This document shows, piece by piece, positions 1-6,814 of a stretch of 38,538 nt of DNA. The first letter of the stretch is position 1, and each line of letters begins with the position of its first letter. The stretch is from Acidobacteriota bacterium (GTDB lineage: Bacteria > Acidobacteriota > Terriglobia > Acidiferrales > UBA7541), in contig QHYR01000046.1 of assembly GCA_003223315.1 (NCBI GenBank), positions 1-38,538 on the forward strand. Direction: 5' to 3'. A program made the position numbers and the translations under genes. A model generated the notes under the pieces. The model saw only the letters and a list, made by a program, of their open reading frames with translations. It did not search any database and was not told the DNA's origin.

Positions 1-1023
1 CTGATGCGGAAATTTCTGTGCGAACGGACCCGGAGTGAATTCAGTCTGCTCAGCGTGCGCGACAGCGCGCAGGAGAGCGACTTCCTTTTCTGAGAGCTGC
101 GCCAGATCAGCGTTGAACTTTCCCTGTTCGAGACGGCTGGAGACAACTGGCCAGAGCTGACCTGCGTCCGTGAATTGTTGAGTGCGGTAGAGGCTCCAGA
201 GTTCGCGGCTGATGAATGCAACGAAATAAGGATGGCCAAGCGTTTTGCGCTGAAGCCATTCTGCCAACTGTTGATGATCAAGACTGGCACTGCCAAATAC
301 CGCGCCGACGAATTCGGTCGTCTCTTCAAGACTGAATGGCTCCAGCGTGCACTTGTTGTAGAAGCGAACGGCAGGTTCAGCGAAACTACGGACGCCCGAA
401 AAATAATCGGGCTTAGCGCTGAAACAGACGCTGAGGTTGATACCCTCGACTCCAAAAAACTGAAACTGGTCCCTCACTATTAGTGCCGTGTCCTGGACAG
501 TCGGAGTGGCGAGATTATGCAGGTCATCAAGGAAGAAGATTGCGCCCGCGTAGGCCGGTCGAATGAAACGGTCCCAAGCCTCCCCGAGGGCGTGTCGCAG
601 CAGGGCGCTTCCCGAACTCAAGAAATAGCGCTGCGAGTGGCGGTCAATAGTCAGTGCTCCTAAGCTGATTCGCGAGAGTTTCCAATTTTCAATTTCGGCC
701 CGAAATCGAGTTGCGAGCGAGTCCGATGCCAAGAGGGCGTGAGCAAGCCGGTCGCAAAGCGCCTCAGCAAATTTCATGTAATCCGAAATGTCGTTTGAAA
801 GGGAGAGCGTGACAGGCAGCATTCGGAAATTAGAATCCGCGCAACTGGCCGCCAGTTTGAATAAAAGACTGCTTTTGCCGATGCCCCAGTCACCCAGGAC
901 GGCGAAAGATGCCATTCTCCCAGTCAGGGTGCTGTATCGGAGGGCTTCGGTGAATTCGTCGAGGTGCGCTTTCCGACCGACGAACTCCTGAGGACTTACA
1001 GGAAAGTTAGGCTCTGGAAGCAT
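1..1023 (-). CDS. AAA/STAND-type ATPase, C-terminus beyond window
   Basis: The frame is open from the ATG at 1023 to the window edge (341 codons) and has no stop, so the gene is partial. Near the N-terminus is FVGR, typical of the AAA_16/ATPase_2 group. A Walker A motif (GDWGIGKS) lies about 45 residues in, and a Walker B-like FFLDD near residue 175. The rest is helical with no transmembrane segment. The family couples ATP hydrolysis to DNA or protein remodelling or to signalling; which applies here is unknown. An AGGA Shine-Dalgarno-like sequence lies 8 bases before the ATG. It is the last gene visible in the minus-strand mobile-element block, and a perfect 16-bp inverted repeat sits 14 bases upstream of its start. 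An STAND-type defence or regulatory ATPase is an alternative reading. Confidence 0.75.
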   Translation of the reverse strand, partial: MLPEPNFPVSPQEFVGRKAHLDEFTEALRYSTLTGRMASFAVLGDWGIGKSSLLFKLAASCADSNFRMLPVTLSLSNDISDYMKFAEALCDRLAHALLASDSLATRFRAEIENWKLSRISLGALTIDRHSQRYFLSSGSALLRHALGEAWDRFIRPAYAGAIFFLDDLHNLATPTVQDTALIVRDQFQFFGVEGINLSVCFSAKPDYFSGVRSFAEPAVRFYNKCTLEPFSLEETTEFVGAVFGSASLDHQQLAEWLQRKTLGHPYFVAFISRELWSLYRTQQFTDAGQLWPVVSSRLEQGKFNADLAQLSEKEVALLRAVAHAEQTEFTPGPFAQKFPHQ

Positions 1024-1037
1024 GGGGACCGTCCTGG

Positions 1038-1077
1038 CAGAACTAACAAAACTCAACGTTTAGTTTTGTTAGTTCTG
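1038..1077. promoter_or_regulatory. Perfect 16-bp inverted repeat upstream of the ATPase gene
   Basis: CAGAACTAACAAAACT at 1038-1053 is followed by an 8-base loop, which contains the small palindrome AACGTT, and then the exact reverse complement at 1062-1077. The arms are AT-rich and end 14 bases before the ATPase start codon. It could be an operator for a dimeric repressor or a leader hairpin near the ribosome binding site. There is no U-tract on the transcribed strand, so a terminator is less likely. Confidence 0.6.
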
Positions 1078-1110
1078 TTATTTTCCGTGGGTAAATCGGC
1101 GTTGGGTGGG

Positions 1111-1152
1111 CTGCACGGTGGGCGGCATGAGTACACGCCGCCCACCGTGCAG
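1111..1152 (-). terminator. GC-rich 16-bp hairpin after the 64-aa gene
   Basis: CTGCACGGTGGGCGGC (1111-1126) and its perfect reverse complement (1137-1152) enclose a 10-base loop. The hairpin lies 54 bases past the stop of the minus-strand 64-aa gene and before the ATPase gene. There is no clean T-run after it, so it may be an intrinsic terminator of low quality, an attenuator, or a protein-binding site. Confidence 0.45.
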
Positions 1153-1206
1153 AGGTGGAAGGATTAGTTGGTGGGTTTGTTGCTTGTGGGTGGGAGTTCG
1201 CGGGGG

Positions 1207-1401
1207 TTAGTTCGGAGTTTTGAGAATCAGAAGATGGTTCTCAACGAATGCGTGGTCGCTGACTGCATCGGGCCTGCCGATCCCGAGCTTGATAAATGCA
1301 AGCGAGATCCACTCGTTGCATTTCTCGATGATGCGGGCCTCGCCGAGAACGACTTCGTTCCAGACGACGTAATGCGTGAAACCGTTTCCCTCACTTGACA
1401 T
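1207..1401 (-). CDS. Small hypothetical protein, 64 aa
   Basis: The start is supported by a strong GGAGGTG ribosome binding site 4 bases before the ATG. The AAATCCACAA spacer element lies 16 bases before the ATG. The product is a mixed-composition soluble protein with no signal peptide, membrane segment or motif that I recognise. It overlaps the tail of the longer frame at 1227-1697 in another register. I prefer this frame for 1207-1401 because of its ribosome binding site and more protein-like composition. It is a cargo gene of unknown function in the mobile-element block. Confidence 0.6.
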   Translation of the reverse strand: MSSEGNGFTHYVVWNEVVLGEARIIEKCNEWISLAFIKLGIGRPDAVSDHAFVENHLLILKTPN

Positions 1402-1697
1402 GAGGCACCTCCAATTTTTGTGGATTTTGGGTTTCGTTTCTGATTACTGCTCTTCCGGCGTCCAAAGGCGTGCGCGATCTCTGCGGCACACGAACGGCAT
1501 CGGTCTAGATCTTCCACCCTATGGCGAAAGCGCTGCGTTATGGTGAACGCGGGAAGCCCGCTGAGTCGCAGCTCGTCCACATCCCGCGGTGCCTCTTTAG
1601 AGGTCAGATTGTGAGCCCAGATGCCGTACGTGTGATCTTCAGGGTCGAAGAACACGATCAGTTTCAAGTTCACTGAGTTTTGCGTCTCCTCGCGCAT
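1227..1697 (-). CDS. Hypothetical protein, 156 aa, overlapping the next gene
   Basis: The ATG at 1697 has a GGGAGGTG ribosome binding site of the same kind as its neighbours. About the first 100 residues look like a real soluble protein, with a hydrophobic strand near LIVFFDPEDH and a helical RFRHRVEDLDRC segment. The last 58 residues are Ser/Arg-rich and lie over the 64-aa gene in another frame. They are probably read-through after a lost stop or an indel. The family is unknown. Confidence 0.5.
   Translation of the reverse strand: MREETQNSVNLKLIVFFDPEDHTYGIWAHNLTSKEAPRDVDELRLSGLPAFTITQRFRHRVEDLDRCRSCAAEIAHAFGRRKSSNQKRNPKSTKIGGASCQVRETVSRITSSGTKSFSARPASSRNATSGSRLHLSSSGSAGPMQSATTHSLRTIF
1418..1427 (-). 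promoter_or_regulatory. AAATCCACAA spacer element, copy 1
   Basis: This exact 10-mer lies 16 bases upstream of the 64-aa gene start, with the ribosome binding site between. Identical copies precede the 112-aa gene and the SWIM gene at 15 bases. Its role is unknown. Confidence 0.5.
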
Positions 1698-1739
1698 CGC
1701 GCACCTCCCGGATTTAAGTTCGGATTTTTATGTTGTGGG

Positions 1740-2000
1740 TTAGTTGGCAAGGCCGGTTGCTGGCTCCGTCTGATTCGGCAGGTCATCGAACAGCAGGAAT
1801 CCCTCCGGATCAGATTTGGCAGCGGCCTCGATGAGCGCTTCCGGTATTCCCAGTTCGCGCAGCTTCTCGGGCCGAAAGATCAGTCGCGGTTGGGAGCTAC
1901 GGTCGTTCGGATCGAACATCCGCAGGTCAACCAAAGTGGCTCCCGGTTTCCGATACGCCGGCCAGTGGGTGTTGTTGATGGTCACTACGCGGTCGTACAT
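1740..2000 (-). CDS. Small hypothetical protein, 86 aa
   Basis: I chose the ATG at 2000 because GGGAGGTG precedes it by 5 bases. The longer frame to 2129 would overlap the upstream gene and lacks a ribosome binding site. The product starts MYDRVV and is soluble and acidic at the C-terminus. A central segment (RLIFRPEKLRELGIPEALIE) suggests a helix. No family is recognised. It follows the 112-aa gene by 4 bases, so the two are probably co-translated. Confidence 0.65.
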   Translation of the reverse strand: MYDRVVTINNTHWPAYRKPGATLVDLRMFDPNDRSSQPRLIFRPEKLRELGIPEALIEAAAKSDPEGFLLFDDLPNQTEPATGLAN

Positions 2001-2004
2001 GGTT

Positions 2005-2343
2005 TCACCTCCCGATGCCGTAGCCGCATTCCCGTCCGCCGAAGCTGTTGTAGGAGCCGTCGGGCAGATCGAGATACACGGCGTAGCCTCGCGGATCACT
2101 TTCAAAGTGGTTGAGGACCAGGCCCGCATGTTCCAGCACGGCCTTGATCCGCGTTTGTAGATTTTGCTTCCGCCGCTCTTGCCGCTCAGTGAGGCCGCTG
2201 TTGCAGGCGATCTCGTTCAAGCGATTGAGCGAGTTCGCGAATCTGCAAAGTTCGGCGGCATCCTGGGCAGCTTCGCGCGGCGTGCGCTTTCCGACGGACG
2301 CGATGTAGGCAGACAAAACTGCCTCCTGCGTATTCGTTCGCAT
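2005..2343 (-). CDS. Hypothetical protein, 112 aa, helical
   Basis: The ATG at 2343 is preceded by AGGAGC and, 15 bases away, by AAATCCACAA. The first 75 residues are predicted to be largely helical and rich in Arg, Gln and Glu (AAQDAAELCRFANSLNRLNEI), possibly a coiled coil. The C-terminus is Gly-rich. No known domain is recognised. It lies between the SWIM gene and the 86-aa gene, all on the minus strand, but an intrinsic terminator separates it from the SWIM gene. It may therefore have its own promoter. Confidence 0.65.
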   Translation of the reverse strand: MRTNTQEAVLSAYIASVGKRTPREAAQDAAELCRFANSLNRLNEIACNSGLTERQERRKQNLQTRIKAVLEHAGLVLNHFESDPRGYAVYLDLPDGSYNSFGGRECGYGIGR

Positions 2344-2358
2344 GGATGTGCTCCTAAG

Positions 2359-2368
2359 TTGTGGATTT
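2359..2368 (-). promoter_or_regulatory. AAATCCACAA spacer element, copy 2
   Basis: This is an exact copy of the 10-mer, 15 bases before the start of the 112-aa gene, with AGGAGC between them. Confidence 0.5.
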
Positions 2369-2399
2369 GGGGAGAAGACCGAGGTGGGAGTAAAAGAAT

Positions 2400-2433
2400 C
2401 CGAGTCAGAGAGGCTTTCGTCTCTCTGACTCGG
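2400..2433 (-). terminator. Intrinsic terminator after the SWIM gene
   Basis: CCGAGTCAGAGAG and its perfect complement form a 13-bp stem with an 8-base loop. On the minus strand it is followed by a T-rich stretch (TTCTTTTA). It sits 21 bases past the SWIM gene stop, which fits a Rho-independent terminator. Confidence 0.75.
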
Positions 2434-2454
2434 AGTTGTGGGTCTGGGAAACGG

Positions 2455-3363
2455 TCATTGGGCAGCTTCGGGCAAGAACTCTTCGATGTTCTTGTATCCG
2501 TTGTTGCCCTGACCGACTTTCACCAGGCAGGGAAGATGGAGTTCCATCCCGGCTTCGACCTCGCTTGCCGGAATGTCGTAACCACTCGCTTCCAGACGCT
2601 CCGCCAGCTCTTCGGGACGGCCGAACACGCGCACCGTCTCGCCACCGACATCCACCTTGAGAAAAAGAGATTCGCCCTGACGGGTTTTCATGCGATCAAT
2701 CTTGGTGATGACCGCGTGAACAGGACTCCCTTCCGTGGCAGATGTGGAGCGAGACTTGACCAGCGTTGGTTTTGCTGGACTCGGTGAAGCGGTCTCCCGA
2801 GTGTATTTGTGTTCTGAGGGTGCGGTGTTCTTAACGGCAATCGAAGCCAGGCGTTCGAGTAACTCGTAGGCATAAGACGCGGTTTCCCGGTCTTGTGCCT
2901 CGTCGTTGATCACGCGCGCCTGAACCTCGACTTGCATGCTGCCTTTCCCGTCGGTCTGGACGGTACGCCGGATGCGGAAGATGAGCGGAGAGACTTCCGT
3001 AGTCGCGGTCTCGTTCGCCCTGACGGCCCCGTTTCCGTTCGTGGGCGATAAGACTTTGACCTGCGGTGCCAACGAGGTGATCGCCGCCGCAGCAATGTGT
3101 TTGCAAATCCGCCCGTCCTGCGCGATGCGCACTTGGAAATCGGGACAGGTGCAAGACCCACTGCCGTGCGGATCGAGCTTCACCTTGTAGGCGGTTCCGC
3201 TCTTGTTGGTCACGATGAACTCCGGGAAATCGCCCGCTACGCGCAGGCGATTGGTTTTCATTTCTTCTACTGCCCGGGCCCAGCGATTACCTGCTTTCGA
3301 CTGCAGCAGGGTAAGCGCCAGGGACGCCGATTGTGGATCTACGACTTGTGCTGCTACTGACAT
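2455..3363 (-). CDS. SWIM zinc-finger protein, 302 aa
   Basis: The protein contains a SWIM-type zinc finger: C71, C73, C87 and H89 in the CxC-x13-CxH arrangement, within CTCPDF...CKH. SWIM fingers bind DNA or protein. The C-terminal 90 residues may form a small beta-rich OB-like domain (VHAVITKIDRMKT then VRVFGR), while the middle is low-complexity and Pro/Ser-rich. I start at MSVAAQ because GGAGAA precedes it. The frame could run to 3435, but without a ribosome binding site. It lies directly downstream of dnaN and so is probably part of a DNA-processing module of the mobile element. Its exact role is unknown. Confidence 0.8.
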   Translation of the reverse strand: MSVAAQVVDPQSASLALTLLQSKAGNRWARAVEEMKTNRLRVAGDFPEFIVTNKSGTAYKVKLDPHGSGSCTCPDFQVRIAQDGRICKHIAAAAITSLAPQVKVLSPTNGNGAVRANETATTEVSPLIFRIRRTVQTDGKGSMQVEVQARVINDEAQDRETASYAYELLERLASIAVKNTAPSEHKYTRETASPSPAKPTLVKSRSTSATEGSPVHAVITKIDRMKTRQGESLFLKVDVGGETVRVFGRPEELAERLEASGYDIPASEVEAGMELHLPCLVKVGQGNNGYKNIEEFLPEAAQ

Positions 3364-3378
3364 ATGGTTTTTCTCCTT

Positions 3379-3388
3379 TTGTGGATTT
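3379..3388 (-). promoter_or_regulatory. AAATCCACAA spacer element, copy 3
   Basis: This is the third exact copy, 15 bases before the SWIM gene start. Related AACCCACAA variants lie nearby at 3492-3500 and 3508-3516, just past the dnaN stop. Confidence 0.5.
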
Positions 3389-3530
3389 GTGGCTGGAATG
3401 GCCGATCCCGCTGTATGAAATCGGCTCTCCCGCAATCCAGCCGGTGTGGATCGGCGTGGGAGTGCCGCCGAACTTTTTATAGGTTGGGTTTTTGTGGGTT
3501 AAGGGGTTTGTGGGTAAAACTCGATGAACG

Positions 3531-4643
3531 TTAGACGCGCAACGGCATCAGCAGATGCTGGTAGCGGAACGTGTCAAAGAGAGCTACTTCGCAGATCGCT
3601 TCAGGAAATAGCTTCATTGAGATCGTGTCGGTTTCAACGCTTCTTACATACTGGGTCAGGTAGTGATGGTTGAAGCCGATGTCCCTGGCCTTTCCCGAAA
3701 CGCGAGTGTGCTCCAGCGTGATGCTGCTTGCGGTGCCGTCGTTTTCGGTTTTAATTGAAACGGGTGAATGCGAAAGCTCCAGTTTCACCGCCGGGACTTG
3801 CGCTTTGCGAGCGGTGGGCGAGAGTTTGGCGAGGCCTTCCAGCAGTTCTTCACGCCGGAAGACCACTCTGGCTTCGAGCGGTGCCTTGGGCAGGACGTTC
3901 TCGTAATTCGGGAACTGGCCTTGCCCGCGGCGGGTGATGAGTCGAGAGCCATCCGGCAGCGCGAACAGATTGAAATCCTGTTCAGAGCCGCAGGTGGAAA
4001 ACTCGACCCAGCGAGGCTCATCTGCCAAACCCAATCGGCTCAGGATGGTTACGGTTGAACGGAGCAGGAGCACCCAAAATGTGGAGTCTCCTGTCGTTCT
4101 GGCCGTGCCTTCGACAACCGATAGCCGGTGACCATCGGTGCCGACTACCCGGAAGATCGAGCCGCGGAGTTCAAGTTTGAGGACATCGGTGCTGTAGCGC
4201 CCCGATTCAGTCGAGACGCAGAACAGAGCTCGGCGCAGTGCCCCATCGAATGCCGAACCGAGGATTTGGCCTTGCGGCTTCGCTTCCCCATCTGAAGCTT
4301 CGGGGAAACTATTCGGGTCGGCACACGAAAGAACGACTGTGCGCTTGTTGGCAGTGACCTCGCACTTGCCATTGCGGATTCGAATCTTCAGGTTCGAAGC
4401 CGATTCGGTTTTGACGAGTTGGCAAAGCTCCTTCGCCGGAATTAGCACATCGACATCGCTGTCGACGGCTTCTCCGACAAAGGGGATGGAGATGTGCAGA
4501 CGGTTATCCAGGTCAGTGGCGGTCAACTCCAGATGGCCTTTTGCAGCGCGCCATCGCAAGTTTTCCAGCACCGGCAAGATTGCTCGCTTCGGCACTACCA
4601 GGCAGAGCCTTTCGAGCGCCGATTTGAGCTGATTGGTGTTGAT
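3531..4643 (-). CDS. dnaN: DNA polymerase III beta subunit (sliding clamp) paralogue
   Basis: The protein looks like a full-length beta clamp, the ring that tethers DNA polymerase to its template. The N-terminal helix reads LKSALERLCLVVPKRAIL, followed by LPVLENL. A central GTDGHRLSVVEG matches the family pattern, and the end (YQHLLMPLRV) matches the usual YLIMPMRL-type terminus. From position 4643 it is 370 aa, the normal clamp size. No ATG, GTG or TTG exists in frame at that point. The codon is ATC in TAATC, overlapping the upstream gene's TAA. The first standard start, GTG at 4595, would delete the first helix. Many residues diverge from housekeeping clamps, consistent with an element-borne copy. 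It is coupled to the HD gene upstream. Confidence 0.85.
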   Translation of the reverse strand: MNTNQLKSALERLCLVVPKRAILPVLENLRWRAAKGHLELTATDLDNRLHISIPFVGEAVDSDVDVLIPAKELCQLVKTESASNLKIRIRNGKCEVTANKRTVVLSCADPNSFPEASDGEAKPQGQILGSAFDGALRRALFCVSTESGRYSTDVLKLELRGSIFRVVGTDGHRLSVVEGTARTTGDSTFWVLLLRSTVTILSRLGLADEPRWVEFSTCGSEQDFNLFALPDGSRLITRRGQGQFPNYENVLPKAPLEARVVFRREELLEGLAKLSPTARKAQVPAVKLELSHSPVSIKTENDGTASSITLEHTRVSGKARDIGFNHHYLTQYVRSVETDTISMKLFPEAICEVALFDTFRYQHLLMPLRV

Positions 4644-5527
4644 TACAGCACGATCCGTTTGGCGGCCAGCCGATCTCGTGCCATGGCGATAGATATGGGC
4701 ACAACCACTGCGGCCTTATCTCCCTCAACGTAAACTTGAGCACCGGGGCCATTGACGCCCATCTCGCCGTTCGCAATCAATTCCTGGAACGTCTGCAGCA
4801 AGCGGCCGACCTTGCTGTCGGGCTGGACAGCGATGGCGGGCTGGGCCTGCTCGACACTCGCCTGATCGCCCCGGCTGACCATCTGCGACAGGGCGCTGGC
4901 TGATTCTTTGCTGTGCGCGTCTGCGAGGCATGATCCCAGATGCAGTACGCGCGGCAGACCCATAAATGCGATGTCCTGCCGAGAAAGCACGTGGTGTATG
5001 AGGAAGCCGGAAACATACGCATGTGCGCCATGCTGACGGTCAGGCCGCCAGCTCGCGACTGGCGTTTTCGTCCGCCTGCCGAACTCGGCATAGGGTTCAT
5101 CGAGTGGGCACCACGTTTCACCCTTGCCGCGCACCTCCAACTCGAACAGCTTTCCCAGGTCATGGCACAAAGCAGCGATGAACGTTGCATATTGCCAGCG
5201 CGGGCGGTTGTGTGAGCTACGGAAGCTATCGACGCTACCGTCTGACCGGAGTTCCATGGCGATGTTGCCCTCGAACTCCTCCAAGGCTTTCAGCGCGACT
5301 TCCAAAGAGTGTCTGTAGAGACCGCCGGGCTCGGCGTGGTGGTGCGCGGCGCTGGCTGGCAGATCGCCCACTGTTACGGCAAACCTTTCGAGCAGCCTTT
5401 CAGCCAGCGCCCGTACCTGGGTGTTGAGTGAAAGCCAGTACAGAATTCGTTCGGTCATCGTTTCAACTGACTGCATGGCTCCCCTACTCATCCCCGTTTT
5501 GGATGGGTCACCCATCCCCGTTGACAT
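4643..5527 (-). CDS. TraI_2/MobH-like HD-domain protein
   Basis: The conserved core reads HHH (about 62-64) -AEPGGLYRHSLEVA- and later CHDLGK (HD about 122-123). This is the HD-hydrolase signature seen in TraI_2 (PF07514), the relaxase family MobH of SXT-type conjugative elements. In those elements the protein nicks or processes transfer DNA. At 294 aa it is shorter than full MobH relaxases and has only the HD part plus a short tail. It may be a domain-only homologue with another nuclease or phosphohydrolase role. The start is uncertain. ATGs at 5527, 5515, 5491, 5476 and 5459 all lie in frame among CATCCCC repeats, and the one at 5476 has GGGGAG just before it. Its TAA overlaps the dnaN initiation codon. 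Confidence 0.7.
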   Translation of the reverse strand: MSTGMGDPSKTGMSRGAMQSVETMTERILYWLSLNTQVRALAERLLERFAVTVGDLPASAAHHHAEPGGLYRHSLEVALKALEEFEGNIAMELRSDGSVDSFRSSHNRPRWQYATFIAALCHDLGKLFELEVRGKGETWCPLDEPYAEFGRRTKTPVASWRPDRQHGAHAYVSGFLIHHVLSRQDIAFMGLPRVLHLGSCLADAHSKESASALSQMVSRGDQASVEQAQPAIAVQPDSKVGRLLQTFQELIANGEMGVNGPGAQVYVEGDKAAVVVPISIAMARDRLAAKRIVL

Positions 5528-5555
5528 CCCCGATGACTCATCCCCAGGGATGGGT
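5489..5555. repeat. Cluster of CATCCCC repeats over the HD gene start
   Basis: CATCCCC occurs at 5489, 5513, 5525 and 5539, with inverted ggatggg-type copies at 5501 and 5548. Two nearly ungapped palindromes result: GGATGGGT-c-ACCCATCC at 5501-5517 and CATCCC-ca-GGGATG at 5539-5552. The cluster covers the likely start region of the HD gene. It could be operator sites, iteron-like repeats or a structure that masks translation. Confidence 0.5.
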
Positions 5556-5657
5556 GGTAACGGAATGGTTAAAGGAATCTCTGCCGTGACTACATGAGCC
5601 GGAAATCTCGGCGAAGATTCACCGTTTTTCGTTTTCGCCCGCGGCTACGGTAACCAC

Positions 5658-5960
5658 CTACGCCGCAGCGGGGATCTCGGTGGCCGGGGCCTCCGTCGTC
5701 GCTGCCTTTGGCGGCTGCGGCGCTATGGCGGCCCGCAGAGCGGGCACCCCGCCGCTTTTGTTCACGACGCCGATGACCGTTACTGCGACCTCGGACATAG
5801 GCGACACCTTGTGCGGCTTGTCGTCCCAGACCTCGACCGCGTAGTTCGTGCCTGAACTGTTCTCCGGGTCCAGCACCAGCAGGTTGGTGACGTAAGTCTC
5901 CTTCCCGCTGGAATTGACCTTTCGAGCCGAACACCTCAACACTGTGCCTGTGAGCTTCAT
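5658..5960 (-). CDS. Small OB-fold-like protein, 100 aa
   Basis: The beta-rich first 75 residues (KLTGTVLRCSARK, YVTNLLVLD, NYAVEVWDD, VAVTVIGVV) look like an OB-fold, and an Ala/Pro/Thr-rich tail follows. This is the layout of a small single-strand-DNA-binding protein, although I cannot assign a family. The gene starts 6 bases after the stop of the winged-helix gene. GAGGAGG lies in the end of that gene. A second ATG at 5970 in another frame gives only a Gly/Arg-rich shadow and was rejected. A ssDNA-binding role would fit neighbours that encode a clamp and a relaxase-like protein. Confidence 0.65.
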   Translation of the reverse strand: MKLTGTVLRCSARKVNSSGKETYVTNLLVLDPENSSGTNYAVEVWDDKPHKVSPMSEVAVTVIGVVNKSGGVPALRAAIAPQPPKAATTEAPATEIPAAA

Positions 5961-5966
5961 GGGCTT

Positions 5967-6740
5967 TCATGGCCTCCTCGAATCGATATTGGTGTGGATC
6001 ACGGGTTCGTGGGTGAGGGTGCGGATGTGAGGGATTGGTGTGGATATGCGGTACAAACTTGCGGGCTCGACTGCGCCCTTAGAGTGCTGGATCACCTTCC
6101 GGTGTTTGGCGGCCCCCTCATATAGCCGCTCCCGAGCCTCCGAGCCGATAGCCACGACGAGAGACAGCCCTTGGCGGGCGCGGGCGCGGGAGTCCGCGTA
6201 CCGCTCCACGAACCGCAGAAGCTGCAGGAACGCGCTCCAGTGCGGCCGGTCAATGATAGCGACGCACAGGCCGCCACCGGGAGGGTGCAGCACGAAATCT
6301 TCGGCGAGGTAGGGCTGCCCTCCTCGCCGGGGCAAGTATTGACGAGAGCATCCGACGTTCGCGAAGGCCACGATTTTCTCACCCTGTTCAAAAACGAACG
6401 TCGCAGGCCATTTCCTCGCTTCTAGATAGAAGCTCACGCCAGCAAGCCGCCAACGCACGGTTTCAATCGCACGCGGTCGCCGCGCCCACATGTCTTTTCC
6501 CACCAGACGCACGACCGACTTCGTGATCTGAAAAACAACTGGGTACTCCGCAACCCGCCGCAGAAATCCGGCTCGCTCCAGGCCGTTCAAGAGCGCCTGC
6601 GTCTGCGATGGAGACTTGGCCAACCCCATTGCGTACGCCTGCTCGACCGTGCAATAGCCGCCGAGCCGTGCGAGCGTGGTCAAAAATCTGTCCGTGCCGT
6701 CATCGACAAATGCGACGCGCTCAGAAAATCGAATCGCCAT
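5967..6740 (-). CDS. Winged-helix protein, possible replication/relaxation type
   Basis: Residues about 18-75 (FLTTLARLGGYCTVEQAYAM, then QALLNGLERAGFLRR and VFQITKSVVRL) read as a winged helix-turn-helix. The remainder (about 180 aa) is a mixed alpha/beta domain rich in Arg. The layout recalls replication-relaxation proteins of mobile elements, but this is resemblance only. I start at MAIRFSE (ATG 6740). A longer frame begins at 6812 without a ribosome binding site. Its end carries the ribosome binding site of the OB-like gene, so the two are probably translationally linked. Confidence 0.6.
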   Translation of the reverse strand: MAIRFSERVAFVDDGTDRFLTTLARLGGYCTVEQAYAMGLAKSPSQTQALLNGLERAGFLRRVAEYPVVFQITKSVVRLVGKDMWARRPRAIETVRWRLAGVSFYLEARKWPATFVFEQGEKIVAFANVGCSRQYLPRRGGQPYLAEDFVLHPPGGGLCVAIIDRPHWSAFLQLLRFVERYADSRARARQGLSLVVAIGSEARERLYEGAAKHRKVIQHSKGAVEPASLYRISTPIPHIRTLTHEPVIHTNIDSRRP

Positions 6741-6814
6741 CCTTGTCCACACTCCGATATCGCAGTAGTGGTGAATCAGATTCACCGTGGCCGATTGTGT
6801 GAGACAAGACATGG

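Noticed and set aside
2164-2787. 207-aa plus-strand frame
   Set aside because: It spans the terminator and the reverse of the SWIM and 112-aa genes, with no start signal.
5590-5970. 126-aa minus-strand frame starting at the ATGA overlap
   Set aside because: It is rich in Gly/Arg and lies over the OB-like gene in another frame, which reads as a real protein.
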